A model generated the notes under the pieces. It saw nothing but the letters and a program-made list of their open reading frames with translations, was not told the DNA's origin and ran no database searches. A stretch of 64,000 nucleotides of DNA, from positions 62,001 to 126,000 of the forward strand of contig DGTK01000015.1 of assembly GCA_002393735.1 (NCBI GenBank). Direction: 5' to 3'. This DNA is from Lachnospiraceae bacterium UBA4338 (GTDB taxonomy: Bacteria > Bacillota > Clostridia > Lachnospirales > Lachnospiraceae). This document shows, piece by piece, positions 17,701 to 26,882 of this stretch (its first letter is position 1; the number at the start of each line of letters is the position of its first letter). Position numbers and translations under genes: made by a program.

Positions 17701-18291
17701 ATGAGCGTAAATGGAATTACATCAAGTGAGAGCAGTTATACATCTAAAGTGTCATCTGCATCTTCCAATGCAAAAACAAAAGTAAATAATGAAGCTCCTA
17801 AGGCTGAGACTGTGCAGGATGGCGCTGTATATGAGTCATCAGGCAAGGCTAAGTATGTTAAGGTAGCAAATCCGGATATGGTTGCTTATCTTAAGTCAAC
17901 AACTGAGGAGAGAACAAATCAGCTTCAGAATATAGTTAAAGATCTTATGATGAAGCAGGGCGAAGCATATGGAGCAGCCAATGATATGTGGAAGTTCCTT
18001 GCAAGCGGTAATTTCGAAGTAGATGCTGCAACCAAGGCACAGGCACAGGCTGATATTGCAGAAGACGGTTTCTGGGGTGTTGAGGCAACATCTGATCGAA
18101 TCATTGATTTTGCCAAAGCTTTGGCAGGAGATAATCCTGAAATGCTTGAGAAGATGAGAGGTGCTTTTGAGAAGGGATTCGCCATGGCTAAAGAGACATG
18201 GGGCGGAGAACTTCCGGATATTTCCCAAAGAACTTATGAAGCTGTTCAGAAGAAATTTGATGCACTTATTAATCCTAAAGAGGAAGAATAA
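17701..18291 (+). CDS. Small soluble protein, putative motility-regulon member
   Basis: A 196-aa protein with a Ser/Thr/Asn-rich start (residues 1-50), resembling the flexible N-termini of proteins in the flagellar regulon, and a helical C-terminal half (about 60-190). The stretch from about 123 to 180 (aromatic GFWGVEATSDRI, then GDNPEML and GGELPDIS) recalls the DUF5610 family, but this is from memory and low confidence. There is no signal peptide. The frame is open from 17662, but AAGGAGGG at 17686-17693 lies seven bases before ATG 17701, so that start is used. A sigma-D type promoter lies upstream and a clear terminator downstream, so it is a single-gene unit, probably expressed with the flagella. 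Confidence 0.75.
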   Translation: MSVNGITSSESSYTSKVSSASSNAKTKVNNEAPKAETVQDGAVYESSGKAKYVKVANPDMVAYLKSTTEERTNQLQNIVKDLMMKQGEAYGAANDMWKFLASGNFEVDAATKAQAQADIAEDGFWGVEATSDRIIDFAKALAGDNPEMLEKMRGAFEKGFAMAKETWGGELPDISQRTYEAVQKKFDALINPKEEE

Positions 18292-18318
18292 TTTTAAAAT
18301 TAAATAATGAATCCAAGG

Positions 18319-18349
18319 CACCGGCTGTATGGCCGGTGTTTTGTTTTTT
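18319..18349 (+). terminator. Intrinsic terminator
   Basis: CACCGGC (18319-18325) and GCCGGTG (18332-18338) form a 7-bp GC-rich stem with a 6-base loop, followed by TTTTGTTTTTT. It ends the 17701 gene. Confidence 0.85.
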
Positions 18350-18359
18350 AAAAATATTG

Positions 18360-18388
18360 TTGACAGAATAAAAGAACTGTTTTATACT
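18360..18388 (+). promoter_or_regulatory. Strong sigma-A promoter for the ABC transporter
   Basis: TTGACA at 18360-18365 and TATACT at 18383-18388 with a 17-base spacer, five of six at the -10 and a perfect -35. The transcript would start near 18395, at the palindromic operator, giving a leader of about 130 bases. Confidence 0.85.
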
Positions 18389-18394
18389 ACTAAA

Positions 18395-18416
18395 TGAACA
18401 GATGAATAAATGTTCA
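18395..18416. promoter_or_regulatory. Palindromic operator at the transcription start
   Basis: TGAACA (18395-18400) and TGTTCA (18411-18416), separated by 10 bases, lie just downstream of the -10 box, where a repressor would block initiation. The shape resembles TetR-family operators. No regulator gene is adjacent in this window, so the repressor would act in trans. Confidence 0.55.
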
Positions 18417-18460
18417 ACTGTCAAAAGAAAAAATGCCATTTTTCAAAGTGGCGCGCAGGA

Positions 18461-18510
18461 GGCAGCAAGGGGCTGCCATTTATAAAAACATATTGTTAGC
18501 GAGGACTAAC
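18461..18510 (+). other. Structured leader of the ABC transporter mRNA
   Basis: Two hairpins: GGCAGC/GCTGCC (18461-18466 and 18472-18477), and GTTAG/CTAAC (18495-18499 and 18506-18510) five bases before the AAGGAGG ribosome site. A TGCCATTT direct repeat (18434 and 18474) flanks the first. A regulatory role is possible but not shown. Confidence 0.35.
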
Positions 18511-18524
18511 TTAAGGAGGATATT

Positions 18525-19241
18525 ATGTCAGAGCAGGAAAGAAAATTTTTGGAGATCGTTGATCTTAAGAAGGGTTTCGGATCGGGGGATACGAGGCAGG
18601 AAGTACTTAGGGGAATGAACTTCAGTGTGTCGAAGGGCGAATTTTGCGTGCTTCTTGGACCATCAGGTTCAGGTAAGTCCACACTTCTGAATATTATTGG
18701 TGGCATCGACGGAGCTGATTCAGGTTACATTTCAATCAATGGTGACAAGCTTGAAGACATGGGTGAGAAGGGGCTTACCCTGTATCGCAGAAAACACCTT
18801 GGCTATGTATTTCAGATGTATAATCTGATTCCAAATCTTAATGTTAAGGAAAATATTGAGGTGGGCGCTTATCTTTCAGATGCCCCGCTGGACATCGACG
18901 AACTTCTTAATACACTTGGACTGTTTGAGCACAGATACAAACTTCCTAATCAGCTTTCAGGCGGTCAGCAGCAGAGAGTATCCATCGGAAGAGCGATAGT
19001 TAAGAATCCGGATATTTTACTCTGTGATGAGCCGACAGGCGCACTTGATTACAATACATCCAAGGAAATTCTTAAACTCATTGAAGACGTTAATGCCAAG
19101 TACGGCAACACAATTATCATGGTTACACATAATGAGGCAATTAAGAACATGGCTGATCATGTAATTAAATTAAGAGATGGCGTTGTCAGACATAATGATA
19201 TAAATGAGAGCAAAATCTCCGCCGTGGATCTTGAGTGGTAG
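18525..19241 (+). CDS. ABC transporter ATP-binding protein, MacB/LolD type
   Basis: The 238-aa cytoplasmic ATPase of an exporter of the MacB/LolD/FtsE type. Walker A GPSGSGKST is at about residues 45-53, the Q-loop near 93, the signature LSGGQQQR at about 144-151, Walker B ILLCDEPTGALD near 164-175 and the H-loop VTHN near 198. The gene follows a strong promoter with an operator, and its partner permease starts 17 bases after the stop. Such pairs pump peptides, lipoproteins or antimicrobials; the substrate cannot be told here. The first 15 residues are polar. Clear RBS AAGGAGG. Confidence 0.93.
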   Translation: MSEQERKFLEIVDLKKGFGSGDTRQEVLRGMNFSVSKGEFCVLLGPSGSGKSTLLNIIGGIDGADSGYISINGDKLEDMGEKGLTLYRRKHLGYVFQMYNLIPNLNVKENIEVGAYLSDAPLDIDELLNTLGLFEHRYKLPNQLSGGQQQRVSIGRAIVKNPDILLCDEPTGALDYNTSKEILKLIEDVNAKYGNTIIMVTHNEAIKNMADHVIKLRDGVVRHNDINESKISAVDLEW

Positions 19242-19257
19242 GAAAGGGTAAAGCGAT

Positions 19258-22029
19258 ATGAAAAAGAAGAAAATTGTTAATCCACTGCTTAAGAGAATAC
19301 CTAAAGAACTTCTTAATGAGTGGAGAAAATATCTGGTTATTTTTATATTCCTCTCACTTACAATCAGTGCCGTATCAGGAATCGATGTGGCCAACAACAG
19401 TATGCTGACGGCGCTTGAAAATGCAAAGAACGAGCTTGATTTAGAGGACGGTCATTTTGTCCTTGATGAAGAGGCAAGTGAGGAATTCATAGAGAAAATT
19501 GAGAGTGGCGAAAAGATTGATTTAAGACAATTCTACATCGATGAAGCTCATGACGAGATTGATGAAAAAGTTGTGGAAGAAGGCGAGAAGGAACTTAAGA
19601 AAACTGTCGAAGAAGAGCTTCGTAAAACCATAAAAGAAGAGATTACAAAGAAGGCTACAGATGCTGTTATGACAGCAATTGAGCCAATGAAAGCTTTTAT
19701 GACAAAAGAGCAGATTGATGCGGCAATTGATGAAGCTGTAGAGAAAGCTTTAGATGAAAATCTCGAGAAAGTATATGAAGAAAATTATGATGAAGCCTAT
19801 GAAGAGGCTTTAAAGAGTGATGAATATAAGGATGCTCTGGAAGAGGCGAGGGCAGATGCTTACAAGGAAGCAGAAGATGAAATCAATGAAGAATTTGATG
19901 AAATCGATGCAAAGAAATCCAAGTCTGAACTGGAGTCTGAGGCAAACTTTAAAGTAACGCCTGTTGAGATTTATCCATTCTTTTATAAGGATGTGGATGA
20001 GGATAATGATCTTGATGGTGAGCCGGATGGACGAATCAGAATTTATGCCGTAAACGATGAGATAAACAGAGCAGATTTCTTAGAGGGACGTGCGCCTGAA
20101 AATGATGGAGAAATTGCCATCGACAGAATGCATGCAGATAATGTTAATCTCGCAGTTGGTGATGTGGTAAAAGTTGGAGATGAAGAGTTTAAGATTGTTG
20201 GACTTCTTGCATATGTTAATTACTCAACTTTATATGAGAATAATACGGATATAATGTTTGATGCCATTAGTTTTGATGTAGCTATGGTTACCAAGGATGG
20301 CTGGGATAAAGTTAATTCAAAGATTAATTATTCATATTCATTTAAGTATGCAGATGACACATATAATAATGATAATGAAGAAAAAGTCTTATCAGATAAC
20401 TTTATGCAGGCCTTAGCGTCCCAGTGCGTAGCTGAAGAAAATGATCTTCTTGATTATGTGCCAAGATATGGTAACCAGGCGGTGATTTTTGCACCGGATG
20501 ATTTGGGTGGAGACAAGGTAATGGCAGGGGTGCTTATCTACATTCTTGTGGTTGTAATGGCATTTATATTTGCAATTACAATTAGTAGTACCATCACTAA
20601 AGAATCCTCAGTTATCGGAACTTTGAGGGCGTCCGGTTACACTAAATGGGAACTTATTAAGCACTATACAGCAATGCCGATTATTGTTACGTTCTTAGCA
20701 GCGATTGCGGGTAATATTTTGGGATATACTTATCTTAAAGATGTGGCAGTAAGTATGTATTATAACAGTTATTCATTGCCGACATATGTTACACTCTGGA
20801 ACTATGATGCTTTTGTTAAGACTACACTTATTCCTGTGCTTCTCATGATCATAGTTAACTATGTGGTAGTTATAAGAATGATGCGTTTTACACCGCTTCA
20901 GTTCTTAAGACATAATCTTAAGACATCCAAAAAGAAGAAAGCCATGAGGCTCCCAAGATTTAAGTTTATCAACAGATTCAGACTACGAATCATGCTTCAG
21001 AATATTCCTAACTATCTGGTGCTTTGTGTTGGAATCTTCCTCGTACTTGTACTTCTGGTATTTGCATTCGGGCTTCCTGATACGCTGGATAATTATCAGG
21101 AAAAAGCAGTTGAGCAGATGTATGCCAAATATCAGTATGTGCTTAAAAGCACAGAAGACGACGACGGTGATTTAATTACAACAAAAGCGGCCGGAGCAGA
21201 AAAATATTCGCAGGCTTCACTTAAGAGTGTGGGCGGAGCAAGAGATGGCGAGGCTGTAAGCGTATTAGGTATTGAAGATGACAGTACTCATATTACTTTA
21301 AATGGAGAATATGGCGAAGGAGATGTAAGTGTATCAAGTGCCTACGCAGACAAGTTCGGACTCTCCATAGGAGACGAGATTACACTTAAGGAAAAATATA
21401 ATTCGACTGAATATACATTCAAGGTAAAGGATATTTATGATTATATGGGAGGCATTGCAGTCTTTATGCCGCTTGATAATTATAATGAAACATTTGGATA
21501 TGTGGAAGGTTCATTCAATGGTTATATGGCAGATGAACGCATCACTGACATAGATGATAAATATATTTATATGTCAATTACGGAGGATGATATAACAAAA
21601 GTTTCCAGACAACTTGATCATTCCATGGGCGGATATATGGATTTCTTCAAAGTGATTTGTTTCCTTCTCTCATTAGTTTTAATTTATCTGCTTACAAAAG
21701 TAATTATTGAGAAGAATGAAAATTCCATATCCATGACCAAAATCCTCGGCTACAGCAATGGTGAAATCGGCGGCCTGTATCTTCTTCCGACAAGCATAGT
21801 GGTTGTTATTTCATCAAGCATTATGACATTTGGATCTGTTGAGGCAATTAAACTTTTGTGGATTGTTATTATGAGAAGAATGGATGGATGGCTTCCGGCA
21901 TATGTATCACCCTTAAGCATGGTTTACTGTGTGGCAATAGTTGTAGCCGCATATCTTCTCGTTATGCTTATTGACTTTAGAAGAATTAAGAAAGTGCCAA
22001 TGGATGAAGCACTTAAAAATGTAGAATAG
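19258..22029 (+). CDS. FtsX-like ABC permease with a long coiled-coil insertion
   Basis: A 923-aa permease of the MacB/FtsX superfamily. By eye it has eight membrane helices: TM1 about 26-42; three near 424-446, 470-495 and 522-545; TM5 near 583-608; and three near 797-820, 838-865 and 881-908. So it is two FtsX-like units with exterior domains at about 43-423 and 609-796. Within the first exterior domain, residues about 62-230 form a strongly charged helical run rich in Glu and Lys, probably a coiled coil reaching out into the cell envelope. The second exterior domain contains a MacB-like beta-rich core. The gene is paired with the ATPase before it and followed by a terminator. The substrate is unknown. 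Confidence 0.88.
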   Translation: MKKKKIVNPLLKRIPKELLNEWRKYLVIFIFLSLTISAVSGIDVANNSMLTALENAKNELDLEDGHFVLDEEASEEFIEKIESGEKIDLRQFYIDEAHDEIDEKVVEEGEKELKKTVEEELRKTIKEEITKKATDAVMTAIEPMKAFMTKEQIDAAIDEAVEKALDENLEKVYEENYDEAYEEALKSDEYKDALEEARADAYKEAEDEINEEFDEIDAKKSKSELESEANFKVTPVEIYPFFYKDVDEDNDLDGEPDGRIRIYAVNDEINRADFLEGRAPENDGEIAIDRMHADNVNLAVGDVVKVGDEEFKIVGLLAYVNYSTLYENNTDIMFDAISFDVAMVTKDGWDKVNSKINYSYSFKYADDTYNNDNEEKVLSDNFMQALASQCVAEENDLLDYVPRYGNQAVIFAPDDLGGDKVMAGVLIYILVVVMAFIFAITISSTITKESSVIGTLRASGYTKWELIKHYTAMPIIVTFLAAIAGNILGYTYLKDVAVSMYYNSYSLPTYVTLWNYDAFVKTTLIPVLLMIIVNYVVVIRMMRFTPLQFLRHNLKTSKKKKAMRLPRFKFINRFRLRIMLQNIPNYLVLCVGIFLVLVLLVFAFGLPDTLDNYQEKAVEQMYAKYQYVLKSTEDDDGDLITTKAAGAEKYSQASLKSVGGARDGEAVSVLGIEDDSTHITLNGEYGEGDVSVSSAYADKFGLSIGDEITLKEKYNSTEYTFKVKDIYDYMGGIAVFMPLDNYNETFGYVEGSFNGYMADERITDIDDKYIYMSITEDDITKVSRQLDHSMGGYMDFFKVICFLLSLVLIYLLTKVIIEKNENSISMTKILGYSNGEIGGLYLLPTSIVVVISSSIMTFGSVEAIKLLWIVIMRRMDGWLPAYVSPLSMVYCVAIVVAAYLLVMLIDFRRIKKVPMDEALKNVE

Positions 22030-22065
22030 TTTTTGATTTGTATTGTATTTATAAATTGTTGTTTG

Positions 22066-22103
22066 AATAACCCTGTAGAGAAATCTTCGGGGTTATTTTT
22101 TTT
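22066..22103 (+). terminator. Intrinsic terminator
   Basis: AATAACCC (22066-22073) and GGGTTATT (22090-22097) form an 8-bp stem followed by a run of T. It ends the ABC transporter unit. Confidence 0.8.
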
Positions 22104-22152
22104 GTAATTGCTTAAAGTTTTCACAGGCTATTTTTGAGATTCCAATATGGAG

Positions 22153-22181
22153 TTGGTTTTATTGTTGAATTTTGCTATAAT
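22153..22181 (+). promoter_or_regulatory. Sigma-A promoter for the AT-rich membrane gene pair
   Basis: TTGGTT at 22153-22158 and TATAAT at 22176-22181 with a 17-base spacer and an extended TGC before the -10. Confidence 0.75.
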
Positions 22182-22210
22182 ACTTAAAGTGAAAAGCAAC
22201 GAGGTGACTG

Positions 22211-23827
22211 ATGTTTACTAAATTGAAGAATAAGATAACTAATATTGGTTTAGAAAAATTATTTACAGCTTTACTGTTGATTATTCTTGGAATTGAAATA
22301 ATTTATCTGATAAAATTGAATTTTTGGCATATGTCAGATTCGATGGATCATGATGCAGCAAAATTAATGATGCATATGATTGAAATTGTAAGAAACAGGC
22401 GTTTGCTCATACCTGACTGGAGTTATATGACGACGCATGAAATTGATTCAGCAATGCTGTGTTCAATACCATTTTATATTATTACAAAGAATGTATATTT
22501 ATCGTTTGGCTTTGCAAATACCATTTATATATTTGCTATTCTTGCGATTGTTCTTCGCATTTTCAAAAACTGTGGTGCAAAACTCTGCTACGCATTAATT
22601 ACCAGCTGCCTTATTTTTATGCCGTATCAATTTGGCATGTTGGAGTATTTAAATATGATGTTTTTTAGAGGTGCACAGTATAGTATCAAAATTCTTATTC
22701 CTCTTCTTGCTATTGCAATACTCACATATACCGGTAAAAAATGGAAAAAAATAATACTCTTGTGTGTGTGGTTTTGTTTGATATATTTATGCTCTTTTTC
22801 GAGTGGATTATTTCCGTTTATGACAGGACTCATTCCAATTATTGTTATTAAAATTAAGGATATTGCTTTATCTGATAAGAAAATTAAGGAAATTACATCG
22901 CTTGATAATATTGTTCTAATAATCGGAACCGTTATTAGTATAATAGGGTTTATTGTTCATCAGATTAACAACATTAGTCCGAGTGGAATTAATGCCATGA
23001 TTGCCGGATCGCAGGATTTTCCGGAAAAGATTCACATTTGTTTTTCCAAATTTCTTAGCGTTATCAATGCTCTTCCATCTTATGATTCCGGCTATGTAGA
23101 AGTTATTTCATTAGCAGGATTTGGATATATTTGCCGATTTGTTATCGCGCTTGCACTTCTTTGTGTCGCATTATTTTATTTAATTCGTGTTATTAAAACG
23201 GTTGATATAAAGAAAAGTGAAAAGAGAGAAGTTGCAATAGAGTATTTTGTAATGATTATTGCTGTGAATGTTTTCATTCATTTACTGTGTTCATATGATA
23301 GTGCCCGCTATTATATAATAGAATCTGTGTGTATGATGTTTCTTGTTGGTTTATATCTTGCAAGTTACTCGGAAAAAAATAAAATACTTCGTACACCGTT
23401 ATTCTATTTTTCGATTCTATTAGTTCTTGCTTTATGTTGGATTACATCCAAACGTACTGTTGATTATGGCATAGAATACAGAAATGAGTTTCAGCATTGT
23501 TATGATATGTGTAACTGTTTTAAGGAACAGGATGTGGATAATGTTATTTTTGTGGACAATACCGCATCAGAAGAAGTGTGCAGAATTCTTATGCCAGAAC
23601 AAAAATTTTCAAATTATTCACTTGGTTTAATGGATTTTGAATCACATGACTGGTACACATATACCGGAGAAGCATCATATTATGGTACAAGTGTAATAAT
23701 TGTTGCATCTGGTCAAGATAATGTTGATGAAATATTTGCTGACAGCGGCGACAATTATGAGAATATTGGCAATATAGCTGGATATAATATGTATAGGTGC
23801 GATGACTTTTGTCTTCAGAATAATTAA
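22211..23827 (+). CDS. Polytopic membrane protein, GT-C glycosyltransferase-like
   Basis: A 538-aa integral membrane protein with about 10 hydrophobic helices, beginning at 17-37 and running through about 405, then a soluble C-terminal part of about 115 residues. After TM1 there is an exterior loop with Asp-Ser-Met-Asp-His-Asp, a placement like the catalytic Asp of GT-C enzymes that use lipid-linked sugars. This is pattern-based; the family is not certain. Base and codon use is more AT-rich than that of the flanking genes (for example frequent TTT and ATT), as in the next gene, which it precedes by 6 bases. RBS GAGGTGA. The two may modify surface polymers. Confidence 0.65.
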   Translation: MFTKLKNKITNIGLEKLFTALLLIILGIEIIYLIKLNFWHMSDSMDHDAAKLMMHMIEIVRNRRLLIPDWSYMTTHEIDSAMLCSIPFYIITKNVYLSFGFANTIYIFAILAIVLRIFKNCGAKLCYALITSCLIFMPYQFGMLEYLNMMFFRGAQYSIKILIPLLAIAILTYTGKKWKKIILLCVWFCLIYLCSFSSGLFPFMTGLIPIIVIKIKDIALSDKKIKEITSLDNIVLIIGTVISIIGFIVHQINNISPSGINAMIAGSQDFPEKIHICFSKFLSVINALPSYDSGYVEVISLAGFGYICRFVIALALLCVALFYLIRVIKTVDIKKSEKREVAIEYFVMIIAVNVFIHLLCSYDSARYYIIESVCMMFLVGLYLASYSEKNKILRTPLFYFSILLVLALCWITSKRTVDYGIEYRNEFQHCYDMCNCFKEQDVDNVIFVDNTASEEVCRILMPEQKFSNYSLGLMDFESHDWYTYTGEASYYGTSVIIVASGQDNVDEIFADSGDNYENIGNIAGYNMYRCDDFCLQNN

Positions 23828-23833
23828 TAGGTT

Positions 23834-25414
23834 ATGACTCAAAATGATAATAAAAAACAAAAGAATAGATTTGGAATAAACATTCAGCGCACTGTAATGT
23901 ATTTTTGCGGTTTGGTTTCGGTTTTTATAGTTTTGTGCTGCTGCTTTGCTCCACTTGCTAAACAGTGGGCTATGATGTATATGACTGCACAAAATTATCC
24001 GACTATTGTTCTTATTGTTCCGGGTATTCTTTTTTTTGCTGTTATTATGGTGTGTGTTACAGCACTTAATAAACTTAAGATATCACGCCGAGTTAAAATA
24101 GTGTTGTATATTATTTTTAATTTCATACTTTTCTTTTTGCATGTTATTGTTATTCGCAGTTATTATTTTCATGCTGCGTGGGATGCGAATGCCGTTATAC
24201 AACTTGCAGATAGTCTGGCACATGGAGAGGATGTTTCTTTTTTAAACCATTATTATTCTTTTTATCCAAACAATCTTTTTCTTGGCAGCATCTTCGCAAT
24301 AATAAGAAAAGCGGTTCATATTATCGGACTTCATAATTATGAGTATTTTATGCTTATTGTTGTGCAATGTATTTTGTGTGAATTGGCCGGTTATTTTGTT
24401 TTTAAGATTATTCGAAAGATAACGGGAGATAATGTTGCTGCGTTGTATGGACAGATAATATATGTTCTTATTGTCTGGAGCTCTCCGTGGATATCGGTTC
24501 CTTATTCTGATTCATTTGGATTGATTATTCCTATTACGATTATTTATATTTACGCTTATAAGGATAAATTTAAGTATCCCATTTTTGCGTGGGTTTTGAT
24601 AAGTGCTCTTGCGATGATTGGGTACTCGATTAAACCGCAGACATTTATGGCTTTTCTCGCAGTCCTTGTTGCTGAAGTGGTTTTTTTTACAAGAAAGAAT
24701 TTTAAAGTAAAAACACTGATAACAGCGCTGGTTGTTGTTATAACTCTTGCCTGCACTTTCATGGCGGTTGCTGGTATGAAAAAAAGCACAGGAATTATAG
24801 TAGATAAGGATCAGACTTATGCGCTTCCACATTTTCTTATGATGGGTCTTAATTATGAGTATATGGGATCCTGGGCGCCTAACGATGTTGGATATTCAGC
24901 CACATTTGATAATTTGGATGAAAGAAATAAAGCAGATTTAAAAGAAGCATTTAGAAGATTTCGCACAATGGGTGTTCCTAAATTAATGATACTTGCTGTT
25001 AGAAAAACAATAAGTAATTATAACGACGGAACATTTTGCTGGGGTGGCGAAGGAGGCTTTTATATAAGGATTCTTGAATCGGATGGCTCAATGCTTAGCC
25101 AGATTACGCGAGGTATGTATTATTGCTTTGATGATGATACAAGAGGTGAGTACTACCGAATATGGTCAAACTATGCAATGATGGTATGGATTGCGTGCTT
25201 ATTCTTTGCGATTTTTTCGGTGCTCCAGACACCTGGCAAAGAGTTGATGAGTATATCTGTTTCGATTGTATTTATAACAGTCTTTGAACTTCTTTTTGAG
25301 TGTAGAGCAAGATATATTTTTGCATATGCCCCGATTTTCATCGTGGCTTCTTCGATTGGCATACATTATTTGACTAATTTGATTAAATTAAAAAGGCCCA
25401 AAGAAAAACAATAA
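23834..25414 (+). CDS. Polytopic membrane protein, GT-C type
   Basis: A 526-aa membrane protein of about 11 helices. An exterior loop after the third helix contains AWDANAVIQLADSLAHGE (near 116-133), the location of a GT-C catalytic Asp, and the end shows ECRARYIFAYAPIF (near 486-499), which recalls the E-x-R-x-RY motif seen in many membrane mannosyl- or glucosyltransferase-like proteins. It follows the preceding GT-C-like gene with a weak ribosome site (AATAGG) and shares its AT-rich codon use, so the two are probably one unit and may be acquired. The substrate is unknown. A short low-G hairpin follows. Confidence 0.68.
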   Translation: MTQNDNKKQKNRFGINIQRTVMYFCGLVSVFIVLCCCFAPLAKQWAMMYMTAQNYPTIVLIVPGILFFAVIMVCVTALNKLKISRRVKIVLYIIFNFILFFLHVIVIRSYYFHAAWDANAVIQLADSLAHGEDVSFLNHYYSFYPNNLFLGSIFAIIRKAVHIIGLHNYEYFMLIVVQCILCELAGYFVFKIIRKITGDNVAALYGQIIYVLIVWSSPWISVPYSDSFGLIIPITIIYIYAYKDKFKYPIFAWVLISALAMIGYSIKPQTFMAFLAVLVAEVVFFTRKNFKVKTLITALVVVITLACTFMAVAGMKKSTGIIVDKDQTYALPHFLMMGLNYEYMGSWAPNDVGYSATFDNLDERNKADLKEAFRRFRTMGVPKLMILAVRKTISNYNDGTFCWGGEGGFYIRILESDGSMLSQITRGMYYCFDDDTRGEYYRIWSNYAMMVWIACLFFAIFSVLQTPGKELMSISVSIVFITVFELLFECRARYIFAYAPIFIVASSIGIHYLTNLIKLKRPKEKQ

Positions 25415-25418
25415 TGCC

Positions 25419-25436
25419 TTGTTATTTATATAACAA
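25419..25436 (+). terminator. Weak hairpin after the GT-C pair
   Basis: TTGTTAT and ATAACAA form a 7-bp AT stem with a 4-base loop, followed by TATTGTATTCTTTT. It is too weak to be a confident terminator. Confidence 0.35.
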
Positions 25437-25472
25437 TATTGTATTCTTTTGTGAGAGAAAGCAGGAGGAAAT

Positions 25473-26870
25473 ATGGAACAAAGTAATAAAAGATCATCAT
25501 TTTCAAGTTCACTGGGATTTGTACTTGCAGCAGCAGGAAGCGCCGTTGGACTTGGTAATATATGGAGGTTCCCTTATCTGGCGGCTAAAGACGGAGGCGG
25601 ACTTTTTTTAGTTATATATATTATATTGGCCCTTACCTTTGGTTTTACTCTTTTGACAACTGAAATTGCAATAGGAAGAAAGACCAAACAGAGCCCGCTT
25701 ACAGCATATAAAATGGTTCACCCAAAGTTCAGATGGCTGGGCGTAATGGCATGTATAGTGCCTATGATTATTCTTCCTTATTATGCGGTAATAGGTGGAT
25801 GGGTATTAAAATACTTCACGACCTTCGCACTTAATAAAGGGGCTGAGGCTACTGTCGACGGGTATTTTGACAATTTTATTTCAAGCCCTGTTGAACCCCT
25901 TGTTTTTATGACACTTTTTTTACTTGCAACTGCAGGTATTATCATACTCGGCGTTGGTGATGGCATTGAGAAAATGTCCAAAATCCTCATGCCGCTTCTC
26001 ATTGTTCTCGTAGTAGGAATTGCGATTTTCTCACTTACAATTAAGCATACTGATGCAGACGGCGCAGTAAGAACCGGTCTTCAGGGCCTTAAGATATATC
26101 TGATTCCGTCGTTAGAGGACAAGACATTTAAAGATGTTCTTGTGGTAATCATGGATGCCATGGGGCAGCTTTTCTATTCCTTAAGTATTGCCATGGGTAT
26201 TATGGTTGCCTATGGTTCCTATGTTAAAGATGAAGATAATCTGATGAAGTCCATTAATCAGATTGAAATATTCGATACCATGGTTGCTTTCCTTGCAGGC
26301 GTTATGATTATTCCTGCAGTTTATGTATTCCAGGGTGCAGACGGACTTGGCGCCTCAGGTCCGGGACTTATGTTTGTTTCCATGCCAAAAATCTTCACTG
26401 AGATGGGATTCATTGGCAAAATCATCGGCATCGTTTTCTTTTTGATGGTTATTTTTGCAGCACTTACAAGCTGCATCTCAATTATGGAAGCAATCGTTTC
26501 AAGTTTCATTGACAGATTCCATTTAACCAGAAAGAAAGCCACAGTAATCGTTACTGCAATTTCATTTGTTATGGCAGTTATTGTCTGCCTTGGATATAAT
26601 CTGTTATTCTTCAGGTTTGAACTTCCTAATGGTTCAGAGGCACAGATTCTGGATATTATGGATTACATCAGTAATAACGTTATGATGCCAATAGTTGCTA
26701 TTGCGACATGTATTCTTATTGGATGGATTGTTAAGCCAGGATATGTTATTGATGAGGTTACAAAAACAAAAACTAAATTCGGAAGAAAGTATTTATATAT
26801 TGCGATGGTAACAGTTATTGCTCCGCTGCTTTTGGTGATTTTACTCTTGCAGGCGCTGGGCGTGGTATAG
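25473..26870 (+). CDS. Sodium:neurotransmitter symporter-family transporter
   Basis: A 465-aa transporter of the NSS/SNF family (TnaT, MhsT, LeuT), which take up amino acids or related solutes with sodium. The signature at residues 14-33 includes AAAGSAVGLGNIWRFPYL, where the GLGN and unwound TM1 form the substrate and Na+ site; a second family stretch near 230 is FYSLSIAMG. About 11 hydrophobic segments are visible, typical for bacterial members. AGGAGG lies seven bases before ATG. No enzyme near it reveals the substrate; tryptophan, tyrosine or other amino acids are candidates. The gene overlaps no neighbour and the next gene starts 12 bases later with TTG. Confidence 0.9.
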   Translation: MEQSNKRSSFSSSLGFVLAAAGSAVGLGNIWRFPYLAAKDGGGLFLVIYIILALTFGFTLLTTEIAIGRKTKQSPLTAYKMVHPKFRWLGVMACIVPMIILPYYAVIGGWVLKYFTTFALNKGAEATVDGYFDNFISSPVEPLVFMTLFLLATAGIIILGVGDGIEKMSKILMPLLIVLVVGIAIFSLTIKHTDADGAVRTGLQGLKIYLIPSLEDKTFKDVLVVIMDAMGQLFYSLSIAMGIMVAYGSYVKDEDNLMKSINQIEIFDTMVAFLAGVMIIPAVYVFQGADGLGASGPGLMFVSMPKIFTEMGFIGKIIGIVFFLMVIFAALTSCISIMEAIVSSFIDRFHLTRKKATVIVTAISFVMAVIVCLGYNLLFFRFELPNGSEAQILDIMDYISNNVMMPIVAIATCILIGWIVKPGYVIDEVTKTKTKFGRKYLYIAMVTVIAPLLLVILLLQALGVV

Positions 26871-26882
26871 GAGGTTCATTAA

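Noticed and set aside
25419..25436. Riboswitch before the symporter
   Set aside because: Only an AT stem of 7 bp is present; no conserved multi-stem structure or known motif can be drawn.
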